The notes beneath the pieces are model-generated. The model made no database searches. It saw nothing but the letters and a program-made list of their open reading frames with translations, and was not told where the DNA came from. This document shows positions 36,437 through 44,793 of a stretch of DNA of 64,000 nt, piece after piece. This stretch comes from Sutcliffiella sp. FSL R7-0096 (GTDB taxonomy: Bacteria > Bacillota > Bacilli > Bacillales > Bacillaceae_I), in the NCBI RefSeq assembly GCF_038595065.1, contig NZ_CP152003.1:2460001-2524000 (forward strand). Reading direction: 5' to 3'. The translations under genes and the position numbers were made by a program. Positions within the stretch are counted from its first letter, which is position 1. The number at the start of each line of letters is the position of its first letter.

Positions 36437-36769
36437 TTAAAAAATCAAATTATTACTATATCCCATCATATACATAACAAGTCCAATTACTGATAGCCCT
36501 ATTCCAATATAGAATGGCCAAATATTATCTTCTTTAGCTTTTTCGAATGTACGAATTGTAACAAGACCAAAAACTATAGAAATAATCGGTATCAATACAT
36601 ATTTATTACCAAATGTAAACGCAATGCCGCCAATCAACATAGTAAATAAGCCGTAAGGATTTTGCTTAGGTGCCTTTTCAATATATTTTTTATCTTCCAA
36701 TGAGAGATCTTCACTTTCACGAACATCCATAATATAATTTTTAAACTTAATCAGATAATCAATTAACAT
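36437..36769 (-). CDS. Small membrane protein of unknown function
   Basis: About 110 residues from ATG 36769 (MLIDYLIKFKNYIMDVRESE), with AAAGGAG six bases upstream; the frame's earlier start at 36802 is not needed. A soluble helical head, KYIEKAPKQNPYGLFTMLIG, then three membrane helices to the end. Unknown. Confidence 0.6.
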   Translation of the reverse strand: MLIDYLIKFKNYIMDVRESEDLSLEDKKYIEKAPKQNPYGLFTMLIGGIAFTFGNKYVLIPIISIVFGLVTIRTFEKAKEDNIWPFYIGIGLSVIGLVMYMMGYSNNLIF

Positions 36770-36835
36770 AAATATCTCCTTTTTCAAAAAGGATAAATAC
36801 AATAGAAACTATCACTAATAACTTCATTATCTTTA

Positions 36836-36966
36836 TTCAACAATCCTGCCCTATTGCTTAATACCAATTATTTCAAATATCAGAGATTTACTTAAGATAT
36901 ATTTTACATATTAAAGAAGCTTACCTTGTTGCAGATAAGCTCCAGATTGGTTGCGGGGCAAAGACC
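36836..36966. repeat. Dispersed repeat, long form with changed hairpin
   Basis: TTCAACAATCCTGCCCTATT, GCTTAATACCAATTATTTCA, then a different hairpin AGCTTA / TAAGCT around CCTTGTTGCAGA and the tail CTCCAGATTGGTTGCGG. Left half matches the family exactly; right half is a variant also seen at 55081. Confidence 0.7.
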
Positions 36967-36978
36967 ATAACGATTATG

Positions 36979-37542
36979 TTATATATCACTACTATAAATA
37001 TTAAGGAAGTAATCACTGGGTATGTAGTTTGGAATTTTTTCAGGAGAGTCAAATAAACTACTTCTAGTAAATATGGTGAATCCCACCTCTCCAATATCTA
37101 GAAAGGTTTCTAGTTTATTAACATCAAGGTATTTAAATACTAAAGGTTCATCCACCCAATGTTTTGGAGGAATTAAATCTTGCTCTGATAAATCCTTCCC
37201 GTGAAAAATGAACACACTCAGACCATTGCAAGCCAGTTCTTCTGCAAGCTTACTTAAAAGATTCAAATTATCTATTGTGTCTATTTTAATTACAGCTCCA
37301 TCTGATGAAAATTCATAAAATGGAATATTATTTGAAATTAAGGTCTCTTTTTCGTATCCAAAAATCATTGAGTTTAAAACAAAGAAAACAGGAAGACCGA
37401 ACATTTTTTGGACTAACGAAATTATTAAATCATTTGTGATGTCAGCCATTCCAATAGATATAGATGTAAAAACATCTTTTGGAAAGTCAACACTATTAAT
37501 TATGCTTTGATCCGAATATTGTACAAAATATTCTTTTTTCAA
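36979..37542 (-). CDS. Hypothetical protein, about 187 residues
   Basis: Start is TTG at 37542 (LKKEYFVQYSDQSIINSVDF), seven bases after AAGGAGG; the ATG at 37560 encodes part of the Shine-Dalgarno. Alpha/beta character (SIGMADITNDLIISLVQKMF, VFIFHGKDLSEQDLIPPKHW). No family recognised. Confidence 0.55.
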   Translation of the reverse strand: MKKEYFVQYSDQSIINSVDFPKDVFTSISIGMADITNDLIISLVQKMFGLPVFFVLNSMIFGYEKETLISNNIPFYEFSSDGAVIKIDTIDNLNLLSKLAEELACNGLSVFIFHGKDLSEQDLIPPKHWVDEPLVFKYLDVNKLETFLDIGEVGFTIFTRSSLFDSPEKIPNYIPSDYFLNIYSSDI

Positions 37543-37560
37543 ATTCAGTCCTCCTTCCAA

Positions 37561-37640
37561 ATTTCAGTTCCGTATGAATTGCATTTTTCAACAAACGCAC
37601 CCTATTCTTATATAAACTATAGTTCTCATTAACTGATATA
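37561..37640. repeat. Partial repeat copy
   Basis: TTTTTCAACAAACGCACCCT, ATTCTTATAT: only a left arm and a C-run core, no GCGC hairpin. Resembles the collapsed site form. Confidence 0.4.
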
Positions 37641-37696
37641 CCTTGATAAAATCACAATGAAGTTTGGGCTTTCCACAAATTCATTTGAATGTACAA

Positions 37697-38143
37697 TTAA
37701 GCAGTTTTAATAGTTACTTCTAATTTAATATCCACATTGCCTTGAACTGCACGGCTAATCATACAAGATTTTTCAGCTTTTTCCGCAATCTTTTGTGCCA
37801 CCTTTTTGTCTCGATCGGAAGCATTTTGTTTCAATACTATTTTTGGTCGATGGATAATTTTTTTATATGTAAATACACCATCTGTCACATCAACGATTGC
37901 TTCTGATTCCATCGTTAATCCATCTTTCTCTATCTGACTACGTTCCATCATCGCAGCAAGTGTAATAATATAACATGTTGCTGCTGCCCCAAGGAGCATT
38001 TCGTCAGGATTTGTACCAATACCGGGACCGTTCATTTCTTTTGGTATAGAGATTTTTGTCACTAAATGATCGGCTTCGATTTTCCCTACATCATTACGTA
38101 GTCCAGGCCAATGCGCCTTTAAATGAAAATGATGCTCTGCCAT
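37697..38143 (-). CDS. OsmC family protein
   Basis: 148 residues from ATG 38143 (MAEHHFHLKAHWPGLRNDVG); the frame start at 38161 is inside AAGGAGG. Two redox Cys in the family positions: AAATCYIITLAAMME and AEKSCMISRAVQGN. OsmC/Ohr-like proteins reduce organic hydroperoxides with a thiol donor. A strong palindrome lies 53 bp upstream. Confidence 0.88.
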   Translation of the reverse strand: MAEHHFHLKAHWPGLRNDVGKIEADHLVTKISIPKEMNGPGIGTNPDEMLLGAAATCYIITLAAMMERSQIEKDGLTMESEAIVDVTDGVFTYKKIIHRPKIVLKQNASDRDKKVAQKIAEKAEKSCMISRAVQGNVDIKLEVTIKTA

Positions 38144-38195
38144 TTTCATTCCTCCTTGCATTCATTTTTTATTTTGTTAATATATAACAAACAAA

Positions 38196-38232
38196 GGTCA
38201 TATAATATAGTCACTAAGTATATTATATGACC
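38196..38232. promoter_or_regulatory. Perfect 14-bp palindrome upstream of osmC-like gene
   Basis: GGTCATATAATATA-9-TATATTATATGACC. A/T-rich core with GGTC ends, 53 bp before the OsmC start. It could be an operator (OhrR/MarR-like sites are palindromic) or a terminator of the gene upstream; the T-rich side on the plus strand suits the latter for plus-strand transcripts. Next to it (38246-38270) is a partial repeat tail. Confidence 0.5.
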
Positions 38233-38386
38233 TTATATTTTTTACAACAAATGCGCCCTTTTGCTGAAGTATGCTGAAGATCATATTAGACCGATCAGCA
38301 ATTACCTTTATTGCAGAGAATCCCCCTTTTATTGAAGATTAATAATGTTTATCAGAGCTTCTGAATTAACCGGGACAAATGGCAAT

Positions 38387-38944
38387 TTATCGGTAATTGT
38401 CATGGATTGGTTGAAACAAATCTTCATTAGTAGTTCGAACAACAGAAAAATGGTCAACATTGTAGTGGCCATGCAGAATTTTATTATGATGATTTACGAT
38501 TTGTTCTGCGGTCAGAACATCAGAATCTGTTGTAGAATGTCCGTCACCAACTAATGTTACATCCAAACCATTAACGGTTCCCATTCTTACAGCTGTATCA
38601 ATACAATGTTCTGTTTTGCACCCCATTATTATGATATGCTTAATCTCATTTTCTTTTAATTTGTTTAAGAGCGGTGTTCCAAAAAAGGCATTGGTAGCAC
38701 TTTTATCAAAGATCTTGGCAGATGCTGGAACTTGAATCTCTGAATGAATCTCAAATCCAATCCCTTTCCCTTCAGCAACATCCAAATCTCTAATAAAGAT
38801 AAGCTCTATTCCTAGCGCTAATGCTTTTTCAACGACCAGATTAATGTTATTCAATAATGCATCTTTGTTACGGACTGGATTTTCTTTTACGCTACCATCT
38901 ATTAGTTCTTGTTGAGCATCAATAATGATTAAAGCTTGTTTCAA
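38387..38944 (-). CDS. Isochorismatase-family cysteine hydrolase
   Basis: 185 residues with the D-K-C triad: D9 in LIIIDAQQEL, a Lys near DKSATNAFFGTPLL and the Cys in IIMGCKTEHCIDTAVRMGTV. Hydrolyses an amide or enol-ether type bond; substrate unknown. Start TTG eight bases after AAAAGGAG. Alone in its unit. Confidence 0.85.
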   Translation of the reverse strand: MKQALIIIDAQQELIDGSVKENPVRNKDALLNNINLVVEKALALGIELIFIRDLDVAEGKGIGFEIHSEIQVPASAKIFDKSATNAFFGTPLLNKLKENEIKHIIIMGCKTEHCIDTAVRMGTVNGLDVTLVGDGHSTTDSDVLTAEQIVNHHNKILHGHYNVDHFSVVRTTNEDLFQPIHDNYR

Positions 38945-39011
38945 TAGAAAAACTCCTTTTCATATAAAATTTACCCTGTTCCCCAAACTTTTCTTCAATT
39001 GTATTCTTCAT
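38919..39011 (-). other. Short ORF with strong Shine-Dalgarno before the isochorismatase gene
   Basis: AAAGGGGGCGATATT-ATG opens a 30-residue frame (MKNTIEEKFGEQGKFYMKRS...) that overlaps the start of the hydrolase gene. Could be a leader peptide, or the surviving head of a lost gene. Confidence 0.3.
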
Positions 39012-39106
39012 AATATCGCCCCCTTTAACTATCTACATTATTTCTTAATAAAACCGTAAAACCCTCTTTTTAATCTGATATTATTTGTAGCTTTTCTCCC
39101 TTTGTT

Positions 39107-39178
39107 ATTCAACAATCTGGACCTAGAATGAAAAATAGGCGCTGATCCTTGTTCCAGGATTGCGCCCGTTTACGGAAG
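39107..39178. repeat. Dispersed palindromic repeat, short form (left end of duplicated unit A, copy 2)
   Basis: TTATTCAACAATCTGGACCT, AGAATGAAAAATAGGCGCTG, ATCC-loop-GGATTGCGCCCG, tail TTTACGGAAGAT. From the hairpin on (39139) it is the same as copy 3 at 8458, but the left part is short form here and long form there. Confidence 0.88.
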
Positions 39179-39216
39179 ATGCTCAACTTTCTCCAACCGT
39201 TTGTAAAGTAAAAATT

Positions 39217-39513
39217 TTACGAAAGTTCCACTTTTTGAAAGTGCTCAACTGTCGGGAATGGATCATAAAAATGATGGAGCGCATTTTTCCATTCTTGATA
39301 TTCGTATGATCTTCTAAATCCGACTGTATGATCTTCTAAAGTTTCCCAACTCACTAATAATAAATACTTCCCCTTAGCTTCCATACAACGCTGTAATTCG
39401 TGGGATAAATAGCCTTTCATCGATGAAATAATTATTGATGCCTTACGAAAAGCTTCCTCATATTCCTGTTCCATACCTTTTTTAACTTGTAGCATGACAG
39501 CTTCTAATATCAT
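39217..39513 (-). CDS. ABM-like protein, copy 2
   Basis: 98 residues, four or five differences from the protein at 8536-8832 (for example MEAKGK for LEAEGK, FRRSYE for FRKSQE, VELS for VDIS). Same start region with GGGGGAG. The whole unit including both intergenic flanks is duplicated. Its product is a small dimeric alpha/beta-barrel protein of unknown substrate. Confidence 0.85.
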   Translation of the reverse strand: MILEAVMLQVKKGMEQEYEEAFRKASIIISSMKGYLSHELQRCMEAKGKYLLLVSWETLEDHTVGFRRSYEYQEWKNALHHFYDPFPTVEHFQKVELS

Positions 39514-39589
39514 AAAATCTCCCCCTCTGTGTCCAATTACAGATTGAATATTTCACTCTATATTTTCTTTTTATGATTAATAATCCCTT

Positions 39590-39640
39590 TAAAAAGTCGC
39601 TCTTCTCTATTCAAGAAATGCTCAAGTTTGTGGATTAATG
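39590..39640. repeat. Divergent repeat copy, right boundary of duplicated unit A, copy 2
   Basis: AAAAAGTCGCTCTTCTCTAT, TCAAGAAATG, then CTCAAGTTTGTGGATTAATG. Identity to the first unit stops at 39620, inside the hairpin; from there each copy continues into a different neighbour. Confidence 0.6.
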
Positions 39641-39764
39641 TTCTTCTCTTTTTAACAGGACTGCTCGTTGTTATTTTAATAAACGGAATATATTAGGGAA
39701 GTGAAAACTTCCCCCTAAAAACATTGAATTAGCCCTAAATTGCCCTAAGAGTTAAAGAAGGACT

Positions 39765-40259
39765 TTATTCGATTTCTACAATTTTAGAAACAGGGATTTC
39801 AACTTCTGTTCCTAAAACATCATCTGCATCCAAGGAAAAATCAGCAATAGCTTCAAACTCATAAATACCTGGATTTAAATTAGGTATATCTAGCACATTT
39901 AAATTTACTCTGTAAGGTTCATTCTTAAATAGTGTAGTGCTCAATAATGGTTCATCCATACCGCCTATATATTTAAAATCACCATCTTGTTGGTAAACAT
40001 TAAAGAAAAAAATACTCCCACCGTGATATATGTCTTTTTCCGCTTCTTCTCCCGTATAAGTAATGGTGGCATAAACATTAAGAGCATTTTCAGTGTTTTC
40101 CACATTTATTGAAACTTTAAAGTCATCTACCTGCTGAGAATCTTTGTTTATATACGATTCACCCTTTACATTTTCCTCACTGTTATTATTATTTCCGCAA
40201 CCAAATAGTCCAAAAACTAAAATAATTATTAACAGAGGATAGCTTATTATAAATTTCAT
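39765..40259 (-). CDS. Putative lipoprotein
   Basis: 164 residues with a lipoprotein signal (MKFIISYPLLIIILVFGLFG then Cys21, lipobox LFGC). After an N-rich linker, a beta-sandwich-like domain: DDFKVSINVENTENALNVYA and NPGIYEFEAIADFSLD. Probably tethered to the outer membrane leaflet. No family recognised. Shine-Dalgarno AAGGGGG. Confidence 0.7.
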   Translation of the reverse strand: MKFIISYPLLIIILVFGLFGCGNNNNSEENVKGESYINKDSQQVDDFKVSINVENTENALNVYATITYTGEEAEKDIYHGGSIFFFNVYQQDGDFKYIGGMDEPLLSTTLFKNEPYRVNLNVLDIPNLNPGIYEFEAIADFSLDADDVLGTEVEIPVSKIVEIE

Positions 40260-40286
40260 TTAACAACCCCCTTTATACAAACCTTA

Positions 40287-40345
40287 TTTCAGAAAGCTGC
40301 CCTATTGCTTAATACCAATTATTTCAAAAACAAGTGATAAACTCA
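40287..40345. repeat. Left half of a long-form repeat
   Basis: TTTCAGAAAGCTGCCCTATT, GCTTAATACCAATTATTTCA; the hairpin half is missing. It separates the lipoprotein gene from the nag locus. Confidence 0.6.
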
Positions 40346-40365
40346 ATCTTTTATTTTCATTCAAT

Positions 40366-40400
40366 ATAAAAAATCACGTTCAAATTCGAGCGGGATTTTT
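40366..40400. terminator. Imperfect hairpin with A/T flanks
   Basis: AAAAATCACGTTC / GAGCGGGATTTTT, pairing on both strands through AAAAATC/GATTTTT. Probably ends the nagP transcript on the minus strand or an upstream one. Confidence 0.35.
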
Positions 40401-40538
40401 CCTCTGCATTTCTGATATCTAATTGTAAGTTTTCCATGATGATTCACCTTTCTAGTATTCTATGCTTTCTACTTTTATTTAGTATATAAATTCATTTCAA
40501 ATTCTGAAAAGAAAAAAACCAGCCATACTAGACTGGTC

Positions 40539-41894
40539 TTATTCTTTCATTTTATCTCCTACAAATTGGACATCTGTTCCAACAATTATTTGCAGATTTG
40601 ATTGGTTTATTTTTATGACCCCTTTGGCCCCATGTTGTTTTAATGAATTTTCTTGTACTTTACTCATATCCTTGATCGTTAACCTGAGTCTTGTTGTACA
40701 GTAATCAACCGCAGCAATATTTTCCTTACCACCTATATCATCAATAAAATTATGAGCCATTACAGAATATTTATCTTCACCTGTTTCTTTTTCTTCTATT
40801 ATATCTTCTTCATCTTCCCGACCTGGCGTTTTTAAATTAAAGGTCCTAATAAGAAAATAGAAAACAAAGAAATAGACTGCACCATAAGCTAAACCGATTA
40901 TTAAAAGTAACAACGGCTGTTGTGCTATCCCCCAATTCAGGAAAAAGTCGATGGCACCTGCAGAGAATCCGAAACCATGCTTAATATCCAATAAGTAAAC
41001 AATAACCATGGAGCTTGCTGTTAATAATGCATGTATGACGTATAAAAACGGAGCCAGGAACATGAAAGTAAACTCAATCGGCTCTGTAATACCAGTTAAA
41101 AATGCAGTAAAGGCGATACCAATCAGCATTCCTGATACAGCTTTACGTCGATGTTTTTTTGCTGTTGCAACCATCGCCAGCGCTGCAGCAGGCAAACCGA
41201 ACATCATGACAGGGAAGAAACCGGCCATAAAAATACCAGCTGAAGGGTCACCAGCAAAGAATCGATTTAAATCCCCAGTAGCACCATTATATTCTCCAAA
41301 TACAAACCATACTAAACTATTAAGTACATGGTGCAAACCTATTGGAATGAGAAGACGGTTCAAGAATCCGAAGATACCAACTCCTACAGCTCCTGCATCT
41401 ATTATCCACTGACCGATGTTGTTAATAAATTCTTGGATTGGAGCCCAAATGACACCAAATATTCCCGCTAAGATTACCATCACAGTAGCGGTAATAATAG
41501 GAACAAATCGTCTTCCTGCGAAAAACCCAAGCCAATCAGGCATTTTAATATCATGAAACTTGTTGTAAAGCAATCCTGCTACAACCCCTGATATTATCCC
41601 GCCAAGTACAGCCATATCAATCTCTTCATTGATTGCTTGCGTGCCACTTACTAATACAAGGTATCCTATAGCAGCAGCCAAGGCCGCAGATCCATTATTG
41701 TCTTTAGCGAAACCAATCGCTATCCCAATAGCAAATATAAGCGCAAGATTAGCAAATATTGCGTTCCCTGCATTTGCAATAAATTCAATATCCAATAAGT
41801 CCTCTTGTCCAATTCTTAATAATATTGCTGCAGCGGGAAGCACAGCAATCGGCAACATTAGTGATTTTCCGATTTTTTGTAAAAAACCAATCAT
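40539..41894 (-). CDS. nagP: PTS N-acetylglucosamine-specific EIICB
   Basis: About 451 residues. EIIC: MIGFLQKIGKSLMLPIAVLP, GLHHVLNSLVWFVFGEYNG (the G-x-HH substrate loop), LTGITEPIEFTFMFLAPF; EIIB: AAVDYCTTRLRLTIKD with the phosphorylated Cys, in a 90-residue C-terminal domain. No EIIA domain is fused, so it would use a separate EIIA. Imports and phosphorylates GlcNAc. Start ATG at 41894 with AAGGAGG; the longer TTG frame at 41903 is less likely. Divergent from nagABR, with NagR operators and a cre site between. Confidence 0.93.
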   Translation of the reverse strand: MIGFLQKIGKSLMLPIAVLPAAAILLRIGQEDLLDIEFIANAGNAIFANLALIFAIGIAIGFAKDNNGSAALAAAIGYLVLVSGTQAINEEIDMAVLGGIISGVVAGLLYNKFHDIKMPDWLGFFAGRRFVPIITATVMVILAGIFGVIWAPIQEFINNIGQWIIDAGAVGVGIFGFLNRLLIPIGLHHVLNSLVWFVFGEYNGATGDLNRFFAGDPSAGIFMAGFFPVMMFGLPAAALAMVATAKKHRRKAVSGMLIGIAFTAFLTGITEPIEFTFMFLAPFLYVIHALLTASSMVIVYLLDIKHGFGFSAGAIDFFLNWGIAQQPLLLLIIGLAYGAVYFFVFYFLIRTFNLKTPGREDEEDIIEEKETGEDKYSVMAHNFIDDIGGKENIAAVDYCTTRLRLTIKDMSKVQENSLKQHGAKGVIKINQSNLQIIVGTDVQFVGDKMKE

Positions 41895-41918
41895 TTTTAT
41901 CAATCCTCCTTAATCTTT

Positions 41919-41932
41919 TGTAAGTGCTTGCA
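41919..41932. promoter_or_regulatory. Candidate cre site (CcpA)
   Basis: TGTAAGTGCTTGCA, one mismatch (T for C at position 7) from TGWAARCGYTWNCW. Lies just upstream of nagP, so catabolite repression by CcpA is likely. Confidence 0.55.
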
Positions 41933-41960
41933 ACGAAGTAATACTAGCACATCTTGCAAA

Positions 41961-41977
41961 TAGTTGTCTATACCAAT
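41961..41977 (-). promoter_or_regulatory. NagR operator (dre-type), nagP side
   Basis: On the minus strand ATTGGTATAGACAACTA, the dre motif bound by NagR/YvoA in B. subtilis. Lies 67 bp upstream of nagP. Confidence 0.82.
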
Positions 41978-42028
41978 ATTTCTGGAAAACACTTAATATA
42001 TTCAATATTTAACGAGAAACAGAGTAAA

Positions 42029-42045
42029 ATTGGTATATACAACTA
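42029..42045 (+). promoter_or_regulatory. NagR operator (dre-type), nagABR side
   Basis: ATTGGTATATACAACTA, same motif as on the other strand at 41961-41977 with one change. Lies 51 bp upstream of nagA. A TATAAT is at 42070-42075, close to the start. Confidence 0.82.
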
Positions 42046-42095
42046 TACATATTCCTGTTAGAATTAACATATAATAGTCGTGAAAGGAGACATAC

Positions 42096-43286
42096 ATGAG
42101 TTCTTTCTTAAATAGTTATTCCCTGCTTTCCGTCAATCTAATAAATGAGAAAACAATTCAACAAACTGGATTTATTAAAGTTAAAGAAGGAAAAATTTTC
42201 GAAATCGGAGCTATGGATCACTATCAAAACACTGAAAATCTGCAGGAAATTCGATTCTCCTCCGATTTGTATGCTGCCCCAGGCTTCATAGACATCCATA
42301 TACACGGTTTAAACGGAGCTGACACGATGGATGCTACTGAAGAGTCATTGAAAACAATGGCAGCAACATTGCCACAGGAAGGTACAACTAGCTATTTAGC
42401 AACAACAATTACGCAAGAGCGATCTGATATTGAAGCAGCCTTACGCACAGTAAATAACTATTTAAAAATAGAGAAGAATGATTCAATAGGCAGTGAATTA
42501 CTTGGAATACATTTGGAGGGTCCATTTATATCCCCTAAGCGCGCAGGTGCCCAGCCATTAGAACATATTGTGAATCCAGATATCCAATTATTTGAAAGCT
42601 GGCAGGTTGAGTCCGAAAACCAAATTAAAGTGGTTACCATGGCACCCGAGCAGCCTAACGGAATAGAATTTGTCCATCATTTAACGAAAAATAAGGTCAT
42701 CACTTCCATCGGACACTCTGATGCTGTTTATGATGAAATGCTCGATGCTATGGAAGCAGGTGCAGAACATGTTACACATTTTTACAACGGGATGCGCGGC
42801 ACCCACCATCGTGAACCGGGTGTTGTAGGTGCCGGACTTGCCCATGATGACCTGTTGGTCGAAATGATAGCTGACGGTATTCACGTTCACCCTGCAGTGG
42901 TAAAAGCAACCTATCTTGCCAAGGGAGCAGATAAAATTATTTTAATAACAGATTCCATGAGAGCAAAGTGGCTCGAAGATGGAGAATATGAATTGGGTGG
43001 ACAAAAAGTCGAAGTGGCAAACAATACTGCACTACTTGAAAATGGCACACTTGCAGGAAGTGTTCTAAAAATGAATGAAGCATTAAGAAATATGAAAAAA
43101 TTCACAGGCTGTACACTAGTAGAAGCCGTCAGAATGGCTTCTTCCACCCCTGCAAAAAGACTTAATGTTTGGGAAAGAAAAGGAAGTATCGAAGTTGGTA
43201 AAGATGCTGATATTGTAATCATGAATCAAAATTGCGAAGTCAAGATGACCTTTTGTAAGGGTCAATTAGTTTATAAAGGAGAGTAG
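42096..43286 (+). CDS. nagA: N-acetylglucosamine-6-phosphate deacetylase
   Basis: 396 residues of the amidohydrolase superfamily: AAPGFIDIHIHGLNGADTMD (metal His pair), LLGIHLEGPFISPKRAGAQP (metal Glu), TSIGHSDAVYDEML, EHVTHFYNGMRGTHHREPGV and ILITDSMRAKW. Makes GlcN-6-P and acetate from the imported GlcNAc-6-P. ATG behind GAAAGGAG. First gene of nagA-nagB-nagR. Confidence 0.95.
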   Translation: MSSFLNSYSLLSVNLINEKTIQQTGFIKVKEGKIFEIGAMDHYQNTENLQEIRFSSDLYAAPGFIDIHIHGLNGADTMDATEESLKTMAATLPQEGTTSYLATTITQERSDIEAALRTVNNYLKIEKNDSIGSELLGIHLEGPFISPKRAGAQPLEHIVNPDIQLFESWQVESENQIKVVTMAPEQPNGIEFVHHLTKNKVITSIGHSDAVYDEMLDAMEAGAEHVTHFYNGMRGTHHREPGVVGAGLAHDDLLVEMIADGIHVHPAVVKATYLAKGADKIILITDSMRAKWLEDGEYELGGQKVEVANNTALLENGTLAGSVLKMNEALRNMKKFTGCTLVEAVRMASSTPAKRLNVWERKGSIEVGKDADIVIMNQNCEVKMTFCKGQLVYKGE

Positions 43287-43292
43287 GCCCAA

Positions 43293-44030
43293 ATGGATAT
43301 TATCACCGCTAATACTTATGACGATCTAAGTCAAGTAGCTGCTGAAATTATTATTAATAAAGTTAAACTGAATCCTAACCTTGTAATTGGAATGGCAACA
43401 GGAAGCACACCAACAAAACTCTACGAATTTTTAATAAAAGACTATAAGGAAAACGGTACCTCCTATCAAGGTATAACTACTTTTAATCTGGATGAATATG
43501 TTGGTTTAGATAAAAATGATTCGAACAGTTATTACGAATATATGAATAGAAACTTATTCAAACATATCAACATCAGTATAGAAAATACTCATATTCCGAA
43601 CGGAAAAGCAGAAGATCTCGAAATAGAATGCAGAAATTATGAACAAAAACTCCATAACAAAGGTCCTATAGATATCCAAATCTTAGGTTTAGGAGAAAAT
43701 GGACATATTGGTTTTAATGAACCTGGAACCCGTTTTGACAGCAGAACTCATGTTGTAAAACTTACAGAGTCGACTAGAAAAGCGAATGCACGTTTTTTTG
43801 AAACGATGGAAGATGTTCCCTCTCACGCTATCACAATGGGTATAGATTCCATTATGAATGCGAAAGAAATACTACTTTTAGTTTCTGGAAAAAACAAAGC
43901 CGAAGCTTATGAACAACTGATGAGTGGTGGCCTTTCAGACTCCTTTCCTGCATCTATCCTAAAAAAGCATCCTTGTGTTAGAATTATTGCAGACAATACG
44001 GTTCTTCAAAACTCCAGTATTATTGCTTGA
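43293..44030 (+). CDS. nagB: Glucosamine-6-phosphate deaminase
   Basis: 245 residues: VIGMATGSTPTKLYEFLIKD, TTFNLDEYVGLDKNDSNSY (active-site Asp region) and ILGLGENGHIGFNEPGTRFD (His/Glu). Converts GlcN-6-P to fructose-6-P and ammonia. 6 bp after nagA with a Shine-Dalgarno in the end of nagA. Confidence 0.95.
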   Translation: MDIITANTYDDLSQVAAEIIINKVKLNPNLVIGMATGSTPTKLYEFLIKDYKENGTSYQGITTFNLDEYVGLDKNDSNSYYEYMNRNLFKHINISIENTHIPNGKAEDLEIECRNYEQKLHNKGPIDIQILGLGENGHIGFNEPGTRFDSRTHVVKLTESTRKANARFFETMEDVPSHAITMGIDSIMNAKEILLLVSGKNKAEAYEQLMSGGLSDSFPASILKKHPCVRIIADNTVLQNSSIIA

Positions 44031-44049
44031 AAGGAGATAAACAGGGTAA

Positions 44050-44778
44050 ATGATAGATAAAAGTTCCCCCATACCATTTTATTACCAGCTAGAATCTTTC
44101 ATTAAGGATCAAATTAACTCAGGTAATCTTGTTCCTGGAGATACTATACCTTCAGAGAGAGAATATGCCGAAGCGTACGGAATAAGCAGGATGACCGTTA
44201 GGCAAGCCATTAATTCACTGGTGACTGAGGGGCTTCTCTATCGTAAAAAAGGAAGCGGCACTTTTGTAGCAAATAATAAAATCGAACAGCCACTTCAAGG
44301 CTTGACCTCCTTTACAGAGGATATGAAAAAACGAGGGATGAACCCGACAAGTGAATTGATACATTTTGAAATAGTACCAGCCTCCATTAATATAGCTGAT
44401 GAACTTCATATCAAAGAACATGCACCTGTATATGAGATAAAAAGGATACGTTTGGCTGATGGTGAACCGATGGCACTTGAGACAAATTACCTCTCTGCCA
44501 ATTTAGTCAAAGGACTAACGGAAGAAGTAGTAAACACTTCCATTTATGCTTATATCGAAGAGAAGCTAAACCTTGAAATCGCCCATGCAGATCAGATGAT
44601 TGAATCCATACAAGCTTCCAGTGAAGATGCCAAACTTTTAAAAATTAATAAAGATCATCCAATGTTATACATTAAGCGAAACACATTTTTACAAGATGGC
44701 ACTCCTCTGGAACTAGTAAAATCCCATTATAGGGGTGACCGATATAAATTCTACATCCAAATGAAGAGAATTGAATAG
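44050..44778 (+). CDS. nagR: GntR-family repressor of the nag genes
   Basis: 242 residues: N-terminal GntR winged helix (YQLESFIKDQINSGNLVPGD, YGISRMTVRQAINSLVTEGL) and a C-terminal UTRA sensor domain (LTSFTEDMKKRGMNPTSELI ... NTFLQDGTPLELVKSHYRGD). This is the NagR/YvoA layout; the effectors are GlcN-6-P or GlcNAc-6-P. The two dre sites upstream are its probable targets. Confidence 0.92.
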   Translation: MIDKSSPIPFYYQLESFIKDQINSGNLVPGDTIPSEREYAEAYGISRMTVRQAINSLVTEGLLYRKKGSGTFVANNKIEQPLQGLTSFTEDMKKRGMNPTSELIHFEIVPASINIADELHIKEHAPVYEIKRIRLADGEPMALETNYLSANLVKGLTEEVVNTSIYAYIEEKLNLEIAHADQMIESIQASSEDAKLLKINKDHPMLYIKRNTFLQDGTPLELVKSHYRGDRYKFYIQMKRIE

Positions 44779-44793
44779 TAAGGGAGAGGTTTC

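Noticed and set aside
42070-42075. TATAAT as the nagA -10 element
   Set aside because: It would put the transcript start at the Shine-Dalgarno, with no clear -35 at the right distance; noted but not called.
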